Shown: piece after piece, positions 5,819 through 10,411 of the stretch
How positions within the stretch are numbered: the stretch's first letter is position 1
Layout of the letters: the number at the start of each line of letters is the position of its first letter
NCBI GenBank assembly: GCA_900555195.1
Contig: USKC01000089.1
Location: forward strand, 1 to 10,411
Reading direction: 5' to 3'
Source: an uncultured Lachnospiraceae bacterium
GTDB taxonomy: Bacteria; Bacillota; Clostridia; Lachnospirales; Lachnospiraceae
DNA: 10,411 bases
Position numbers and translations under genes: made by a program
The notes under the pieces: model-generated
The model's input: the letters and a program-made list of their open reading frames with translations, nothing else
Told to the model about the DNA's origin: nothing
Databases searched by the model: none

Positions 5819-7177
5819 TCACAGACATGCCCGCTGCTTCTCCGGCCCGAAATTCACGTCGTCAAACAGGGAGAGCTGCCTGTAGGTTACGCCCTCTTCC
5901 CCGATCAGATAGCCCTGCTTAAGGGCGTTCTCCCTCCTGCTCCCTCCCCGATCCGCCAGCAGATTTCTCGCGATATAATCCTCATCCATCCGCGTAGGAT
6001 ACAGCATCTTTCCGCCGCAAGTGATGAAGTACAGGGCCCGCTTCATCACGACGCCAATCTTCTTCAGATCTTCAAAACGCAGGACGCTGCTGCGCCGTGC
6101 TCCAATGATCCGTTTGGCGCTCTTTACCCCGATGCCCGGGACACGCAGCAGCTGCCCGTAATCCGCCCGATTGATCTCCACTGGAAAAAATTCCAGGTGG
6201 CGAAGGGCCCAGTCCTCCTTTGGATCCAGAAGCACATTAAAATTGGGCCTGTTTTCGTCCAGCAGCTCCTCCGCGCGGAACCCATAAAACCGCAGCAGCC
6301 AGTCCGCCTGATACAGCCGGTGTTCCCGCAAAAGCGGCGGGCCTCCCGGAAGCGCCGGCAGTTCCTTGTCCTCATTCACGGATACGAATGCCGAATAGAA
6401 CACCCGCTTCAGTTCAAATTTATCATACAACGACTGCGCCACCGAAAGAATCTGATAATCCGTCTCCGGCGTGGCCCCTATAATCATCTGGGTGGACTGC
6501 CCCGCCGGAACGAAAGAAGGCGCATGGCGGTAAATGGACAGTTCGTTCTTATTCTCGGCAATTCCTCCCTGTATCAGCCGCATCGGAGTCAAAATATTCT
6601 TCCTGTGTTTATTCGGGGCCAGCCGCTTCAGGCTCTCCGCAGTGGGCAGTTCCAGGTTCACACTCATCCTGTCCGCCAGATATCCCGTCATCCGGACGAG
6701 TTCCGGGCTGGCTCCCGGAATCGCCTTCACATGAATATACCCCTGAAAATGATATTCTCTTCTCAGCTTATATAAAGTCGTATACAGAAGTTCCATCGTA
6801 TGATCCGGGCTGTGCAGTATCCCGGAACTTAAGAAAAGTCCTTCGATATAATTGCGCCTGTAGAACTCTATCGTCAGACGGCAGATCTCCTCCGGCGTAA
6901 AAGAAGCTCTGGGAACATCATTGGAGCAGCGGTTGATACAGTATCTGCAGTCATAAATGCACTCATTGGAGAGAAGGATTTTCAGGAGGCTTATACATCT
7001 GCCATCTCCTGAAAAACTATGGCAGATCCCCGCTTTCACCGCATTCCCAATCCCGCTTCCGTCCCCTTTGCGTTCACTTCCGCTGCTGGTACAGGCCACA
7101 TCATACTTCGCCGCATCCGTCAGAATCCCCAGCTTCTCCATAACGCTCATCCGGCCGTCTGAAATTCCATATTCCAC
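5819..7177 (-). CDS. Radical SAM putative DNA modification/repair protein (TIGR03916, rSAM_link_UDG type)
   Basis: This protein of up to 452 residues is predicted to bind a 4Fe-4S cluster and S-adenosylmethionine and to perform radical chemistry on DNA; the substrate is unknown. The cluster motif is C73-x3-C77-x2-C80 (CIYDCRYC), with C84 close by, followed by LFLSSGI (114-120), which fits the radical SAM GGE-like region. A helix-hairpin-helix DNA-binding motif, LLRVPGIGVKSAKRI (343-357), lies in the C-terminal half. Residues 434-438 read QLSLF, the canonical bacterial beta-clamp-binding motif. Residue numbers count from GTG at 7177, which follows AAGGAG at a slightly long 10-nt spacing. ATG at 7150 or 7141 are real alternatives, since family members tend to begin just before EKL...DAAKYD. 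The promoter is overlapped by two LexA-like boxes. Confidence 0.92.
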   Translation of the reverse strand: MEYGISDGRMSVMEKLGILTDAAKYDVACTSSGSERKGDGSGIGNAVKAGICHSFSGDGRCISLLKILLSNECIYDCRYCINRCSNDVPRASFTPEEICRLTIEFYRRNYIEGLFLSSGILHSPDHTMELLYTTLYKLRREYHFQGYIHVKAIPGASPELVRMTGYLADRMSVNLELPTAESLKRLAPNKHRKNILTPMRLIQGGIAENKNELSIYRHAPSFVPAGQSTQMIIGATPETDYQILSVAQSLYDKFELKRVFYSAFVSVNEDKELPALPGGPPLLREHRLYQADWLLRFYGFRAEELLDENRPNFNVLLDPKEDWALRHLEFFPVEINRADYGQLLRVPGIGVKSAKRIIGARRSSVLRFEDLKKIGVVMKRALYFITCGGKMLYPTRMDEDYIARNLLADRGGSRRENALKQGYLIGEEGVTYRQLSLFDDVNFGPEKQRACL

Positions 7178-7254
7178 GTTCCCCGCACTCCTTCTTGCTT
7201 TCTATGCCGCACCCTTGCCTGCTGCCGCGTTATCACGAAATACGCTTTCATCAT
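7147..7254 (-). CDS. Possible 35-residue leader ORF upstream of the radical SAM gene
   Basis: A short ORF begins at ATG 7254, preceded by AGGAAAGGGTGG, and lies inside the SOS-controlled leader. It encodes a basic peptide (MMKAYFVITRQQARVRHRKQ, then 15 more residues). Its TGA stop overlaps a possible ATG of the radical SAM gene at 7150 as ATGA, the typical layout for translational coupling. I do not recognise the peptide. It may equally be a chance ORF, because the GTG at 7177 would make it overlap the radical SAM gene. Confidence 0.2.
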   Translation of the reverse strand: MMKAYFVITRQQARVRHRKQEGVRGTWNMEFQTAG

Positions 7255-7286
7255 ATTCCACCCTTTCCTGAGGGCTCGCAAGTATA

Positions 7287-7324
7287 CGAACATTTGTTCC
7301 TTTTTATTATAGTACATATGTTCG
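7287..7324 (-). promoter_or_regulatory. Two LexA-like (SOS) operators over the radical SAM promoter
   Basis: The downstream box at 7287-7300 reads CGAACATTTGTTCC on the plus strand (minus: GGAACAAATGTTCG), matching the Firmicutes LexA consensus CGAACRNRYGTTCG at all but one defined position in the minus reading. The second box at 7311-7324 (plus: AGTACATATGTTCG) differs from CGAACATATGTTCG at two bases. The boxes flank the -10: one sits in the spacer and the other covers the predicted start near 7299. This is the arrangement expected for LexA repression. LexA itself is not in the window. Confidence 0.8.
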
Positions 7325-7334
7325 ATTTTTACAA
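7306..7334 (-). promoter_or_regulatory. Promoter of the radical SAM / TIGR03915 operon
   Basis: On the minus strand, -35 TTGTAA (7334-7329) is separated by 17 bp from a perfect -10 TATAAT (7311-7306). The promoter is interleaved with the two LexA-like boxes. The 7178-7397 gap contains this promoter, the operators and a leader of about 120 nt; no good terminator for the preceding glycosyltransferase gene was found in it. Confidence 0.75.
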
Positions 7335-7397
7335 GTTCAATCATAAAATTTTCCAATGCGGTTTTTCCGGTCATTCCGATCGTTTGTCTTCTCCCCA

Positions 7398-8597
7398 TTA
7401 AGCGCTCCGCACCGCGGAATGCATTGCCCTTTCCTTCTCCTTTAAGCTGTCAATGGCATATCCATAGACCTCTTCCACCTTCCGCCCAAATTGCGCAGCG
7501 TCAAACTCCATTCCCGTGCGCACGGCCTGGCAGGAAAACAGATTTCTCAGCTGCGCGTCCTTCGCAAGATACAGGCAGGCTGTCCGGAATTCTTCCCAGG
7601 TCTCATACTGATAACCGTTTTCTCTATTCCGCACGATCCCGTCGATGCACGCATCTTTTCGGCACAGCACGGGCAGCCCTGCGGCGAGCGCCTCCAGATA
7701 GGTGAGCCCTTGAGTTTCGCTTCTGGATGCGCACACAAAGAGATCGGCAGCATGATAATAGGCAGGCGTATCAGCCGGATCCGCCATTCCGGCAAAATGG
7801 ATCCGCTCCCTGGACGGATTCCTGTTTGCGAGCGCTTCCAGCTCAGCGCGCTGCGGGCCGTCTCCCACGATCAGCAGTTCCATCCGTTCATCCCCCAGGC
7901 GGCCGAAATAGGTGAGGATTTCCTCCAGATTCTTTTCCCTGGCGAGACGCCCCAGAGCGATCAGAACGAGCCTGTCTTCCCCGATTCCAAAGCGCGCCCT
8001 CACCTTGGCCCGTTCTTCTTTTTCCTCATTCCAGCTGGCAGGAAGAAATTTTTCCGTCCGGATCCCGGTGGGGATCACGGATATCGGCCTGTCCACCCCA
8101 TAGCCCTCCAGAAGCCCCCGGACTTTTTCGGTGGGAGCGATTACCCAGTCCGTTTTTCCGAGGATAAACCGGGAAAACAGCGCGGCGGCCTGCTTTCCCC
8201 AGGGCTTTCCTGCGCTGAAATAATGTGTGTAGTCCTCGTAAACCGTATGATAGGTATGCACGATCGGGATTCGCAGCCTCTCGGCGATTTTTCTGGCAAT
8301 CAGGAAGCTGCTGAACTCACACTGGGAATGAATGACATCCGGCGCCCAATCCAGCAATTCCTTCATATACCCGCATCCGGGCAGACAGACCGCCCTGGCC
8401 CCCGGATAAATCCTCCCGGCATCTACAGAGCGCAGATAATAGACTTCTTCCTGTCTGTAAGCCCATCCCTGTTCGGAAAGCGTGACGATGCGCACCTCAT
8501 GGCACCTTTTCTCAAGTTCCTCTTTCAGCGTCAGCACAGAAGTGACCACGCCATTAATCACCGGTTCATACCAGTCGCTTGTAATTAAGACCTTCAT
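7398..8597 (-). CDS. GT4 glycosyltransferase, probable 1,2-diacylglycerol 3-glucosyltransferase
   Basis: This 399-residue GT-B enzyme probably transfers a sugar from a nucleotide donor to diacylglycerol at the inner face of the membrane. The N-terminal domain opens with MKVLITSDWYEPVINGVV (1-18), containing the acceptor-side loop NGV. It carries HTYHTVYEDYTHYF (114-127), which I associate with the monoglucosyl-diacylglycerol synthase group of Gram-positives. The donor-side domain has ALGRLAREKNLE (214-225), IVGDGP (243-248) and the EX7E motif with E294 and E302 (SETQGLTYLEALAAG). No transmembrane segment is apparent, so it is likely a peripheral membrane protein. ATG at 8597 has AAGGAGG at ideal spacing and is preferred over an in-frame start at 8627. 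The start lies inside the 3' end of the upstream glycosyltransferase gene (32-nt overlap), so the two are cotranscribed and probably coupled. Acceptor specificity is inferred. Confidence 0.85.
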   Translation of the reverse strand: MKVLITSDWYEPVINGVVTSVLTLKEELEKRCHEVRIVTLSEQGWAYRQEEVYYLRSVDAGRIYPGARAVCLPGCGYMKELLDWAPDVIHSQCEFSSFLIARKIAERLRIPIVHTYHTVYEDYTHYFSAGKPWGKQAAALFSRFILGKTDWVIAPTEKVRGLLEGYGVDRPISVIPTGIRTEKFLPASWNEEKEERAKVRARFGIGEDRLVLIALGRLAREKNLEEILTYFGRLGDERMELLIVGDGPQRAELEALANRNPSRERIHFAGMADPADTPAYYHAADLFVCASRSETQGLTYLEALAAGLPVLCRKDACIDGIVRNRENGYQYETWEEFRTACLYLAKDAQLRNLFSCQAVRTGMEFDAAQFGRKVEEVYGYAIDSLKEKERAMHSAVRSA

Positions 8598-9606
8598 AAA
8601 CTGCCTCCTTTTCCACCAAACCCTCATAGATCCCGGCCAACGTCTCTCCTACCGTCCCGATGCTGTTCTTATGCACCGCCCGATAGGCTTCCAGAGTCAG
8701 ATCCGCCAGCCTGCCTTCCAGAATCCCAGGAAGGAGCACCGCAAATTCTTCCAGGCTCTTTCCCTTATATACTTCTTTTCCGTCCCTCAGCCAGCCTTCA
8801 TATACCTTTATATCCCGCACCAGGACCGGAACTTCCATGGCCATGGCTTCCAGCATCACGATCCCTTCCGTCTCCTCCAGGGTCGGAAAGAAAAACAGAT
8901 CGCTTCCGCTATAAGCATCCATCAGCCTCTCCTTGTCCACATATCCCGGGAAACGCAGATTCGCCGGACTTTTGGCCATGGCCCTTCTCACCTTGCCTGT
9001 CACCAGAATATCCGGCGTATAGCCAAACCAAATGAACTGATATGCGGGGAACCGTCCTGCCATCCTGATAAAATCCAGAATCCCTTTCCGTTCCATATAA
9101 TGTCCCACGCCTATTACCACCTTATCGGAAGGCTCCAGCCCATAGGCCGCCCGAAACCGTCTTCCTCCCTCTTCGCTTCTATGGAATGCCTTCAGGTCAA
9201 TGCCGTTGGAAAGGGCGATTACCCGCGGCTTGACCGGATAGCTTTCCAGCAGTCCTTTGGAATAAGGCGTGGGCGTGATGATTACATCCGCGCTCCCATA
9301 GCAATGTGCAATCCACCTACCGAACAGGCCTGACAGCAAATTGGAGCCTGGAAAAGAATTTCTGAAATCCTCTCTTGTAGAATGCCCATAATAGACTACG
9401 GCCTTTTTCTTCAGCCTGGCCCGCAGGCTCATGAGCAGGGAATCCGGCAGCACCGTGTTCAGCTGAACGATATCATATTCATCCTTCGGGCAGGCGGTAT
9501 AAGGAATTCCTGCCTTCTCCAACGCCCTCGCCTGATGTTCCAGCGCCCGTCCGACGCCGCTTTTTGCCACAATTCGTTTTCCGCCCTGGTATAATAGCAC
9601 TTTCAT
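8566..9606 (-). CDS. GT4 glycosyltransferase, CpoA-like (probable second-sugar transferase to glycosyl-diacylglycerol)
   Basis: This 346-residue GT-B enzyme begins MKVLLYQGGKRIVAKSGVGRAL, where the SGVGRAL loop is typical of the CpoA/diglycosyl-diacylglycerol synthase group. The donor-side domain contains VGHYMERKGILDFI (167-180), WFGYTP (193-198) and an EX7E motif with E245 and E253 (ETEGIVMLEAMA). It is slightly shorter than its neighbour and has no membrane helix. ATG at 9606 follows GAAGGAG, 14 nt after the stop of the TVP38 gene. A CpoA homologue encoded beside a monoglucosyl transferase is the layout I recall from streptococci, which supports sequential synthesis of mono- then di-glycosylated lipid. 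Galactose versus glucose cannot be told from the sequence. Confidence 0.82.
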   Translation of the reverse strand: MKVLLYQGGKRIVAKSGVGRALEHQARALEKAGIPYTACPKDEYDIVQLNTVLPDSLLMSLRARLKKKAVVYYGHSTREDFRNSFPGSNLLSGLFGRWIAHCYGSADVIITPTPYSKGLLESYPVKPRVIALSNGIDLKAFHRSEEGGRRFRAAYGLEPSDKVVIGVGHYMERKGILDFIRMAGRFPAYQFIWFGYTPDILVTGKVRRAMAKSPANLRFPGYVDKERLMDAYSGSDLFFFPTLEETEGIVMLEAMAMEVPVLVRDIKVYEGWLRDGKEVYKGKSLEEFAVLLPGILEGRLADLTLEAYRAVHKNSIGTVGETLAGIYEGLVEKEAVYEGLNYKRLV

Positions 9607-9620
9607 TTCTCGTCTCCTTC

Positions 9621-10298
9621 CTATCCGATCAGCCCCATCACCCGTTGAAATATCAGCTGCAGCCCCATGGAATAAAGCGCTATGGACAGCGGTTTTCCCA
9701 ACAGGATAATCAGCAGAAATTTTCCGAACCGCATCTTCGTCACCCCGGCCAGAAAGCAGAGCAGATCATCCGGCGCAGCCGGGAAAAAAATCGCCAACGC
9801 AAACAGCTTGTCAAAGGTTCCGTTCTCCATCCATTTCAGATATTTTCCGATCTTCTGATTGCCCGCCACCCTTTCCACCACAGGCATTCCCATCCTCCTG
9901 GCGATCTGGAAGGCACAGGTGGAACCAATACAGAGCCCTACATAATTATAGACAAATCCCCATACCGGCCCGAATAGCAGAACGCCCGCCAAGCAGGAGA
10001 TCCCTCCAGGCATAATGGGAATGACCACCTGTACGATCTGAATGAACACAAAGACCAACGGCCCCAGCATTCCGAAACCTTCCAGAAACGACGCCATCGC
10101 TTCCTGGGAAGCGAACAGCCCTTTTGATATCCCGTATATGAAAAAAAGCGTGCAGGCCGCAATTCCGGCCGCCGTCATCCAAAATGTCCCTTTTCTGCCT
10201 TTTCTTTCCGTCCGATTCATCTCCCGCCGTTTTATCTCTTTTCGTTTTATCATGCTTTGCTCTATGTCCATCCGCTTTCCGTTTGCTGCATATTCCAT
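9621..10298 (-). CDS. TVP38/TMEM64 (VTT domain, DedA-like) membrane protein
   Basis: A multi-spanning membrane protein (225 residues from the chosen start). A very basic N-terminal tail (8-37, rich in K and R) is followed by a first hydrophobic segment (40-57). The VTT core follows: LVFVFIQIVQVVIPIMPGGISCLAGVLLFG (81-110), the GxxxG-like GLCIGSTCAFQIAR (121-134), a re-entrant-like segment LFALAIFFPAAPDDLLCFLAG (165-185) and a last helix (193-215). The family is linked to lipid or undecaprenyl-phosphate flipping across the membrane, which fits the two lipid glycosyltransferases 14 nt downstream. The start is uncertain: GTG at 10400 would add 34 residues but has no good ribosome binding site. 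ATG at 10298 has an AGGGGACAGG stretch upstream and gives the usual family length. A TACAAT at 10392-10387 could be the -10, which would also exclude the GTG start; its -35 would fall off the window. Confidence 0.85.
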   Translation of the reverse strand: MEYAANGKRMDIEQSMIKRKEIKRREMNRTERKGRKGTFWMTAAGIAACTLFFIYGISKGLFASQEAMASFLEGFGMLGPLVFVFIQIVQVVIPIMPGGISCLAGVLLFGPVWGFVYNYVGLCIGSTCAFQIARRMGMPVVERVAGNQKIGKYLKWMENGTFDKLFALAIFFPAAPDDLLCFLAGVTKMRFGKFLLIILLGKPLSIALYSMGLQLIFQRVMGLIG

Positions 10299-10411
10299 AA
10301 TCGGCCTGTCCCCTTTCTTCTTTTTCCAGAGTAACAGGGAAACCTTAAAATACGGCCTCTGAATTTCTAAATATTTGCTAAACAAAATTGTACTTTTCAC
10401 TTAAATTCCGC

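Noticed and set aside
5787..5828. Upstream start of the TIGR03915 gene at 5828
   Set aside because: It would overlap the radical SAM gene and has no good ribosome binding site, while ATG 5786 has a perfect AGGAGG.
7345..7385. Terminator after the glycosyltransferase operon
   Set aside because: Only a broken stem of about 7 bp with a 2-nt bulge is visible, followed by AAAATTTT rather than a T-run, so it was not called.
8598..8627. Upstream start of the diacylglycerol glucosyltransferase at 8627
   Set aside because: The extra ten residues contain the AAGGAGG that serves ATG 8597, and MKVLITSDWYEP is the usual beginning of this enzyme type.

Overview
The window looks like a chromosomal segment of a Gram-positive clostridial bacterium, most likely Lachnospiraceae. 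The evidence is strong AGGAGG-type ribosome binding sites, Firmicutes-type SOS operators (GAAC-N4-GTTC), roughly half GC, and protein types I recognise from that family: a short intracellular GH13 amylase, a radical SAM repair pair, and an HPr-like protein without the active-site histidine. All seven protein genes are on the minus strand, so transcription runs from right to left. No tRNA, rRNA, insertion sequence or CRISPR array was seen.

In order of transcription: (1) 10298-7398 is a probable membrane-lipid operon of three tightly packed genes: a TVP38/TMEM64 (VTT) membrane protein and two GT4 glycosyltransferases that resemble the sequential diacylglycerol glycosyltransferases making mono- and di-glycosyl-diacylglycerol. 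(2) 7334-4960 is an SOS-type DNA-repair operon. Its promoter carries two LexA-like boxes, one in the spacer and one over the predicted transcription start. It drives a radical SAM protein of the TIGR03916 type and its TIGR03915/DUF4130 partner, and a weak terminator follows. The radical SAM protein ends with a textbook beta-clamp-binding pentapeptide, QLSLF. (3) 4871-4483 is a monocistronic HPr-like (Crh-like) gene with its own promoter. (4) 4270-1769 is a large helicase with an N-terminal PD-(D/E)XK nuclease-like domain fused to an iron-sulfur XPD/DinG helicase. It has a promoter and a weaker LexA-like box. (5) 1768-954 is an unusually long non-coding stretch. It contains a dense cluster of DnaA boxes (three perfect and four one-mismatch 9-mers in about 300 bp), a long imperfect hairpin, and the promoter and structured leader of the last gene. 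(6) 953-1 is a GH13 alpha-amylase-family enzyme that runs off the left edge.

The theme of the middle of the window is DNA damage and replication. Two separate repair units have LexA-like operators, one product is predicted to dock on the sliding clamp, and a DnaA-box cluster lies next door with no dnaA or dnaN in the window. The best candidate for an under-described system is the SOS-controlled, clamp-tethered radical SAM/DUF4130 pair. The DnaA-box cluster is the second candidate. Family assignments come from reading the translations and remembered family features; no database search was run.
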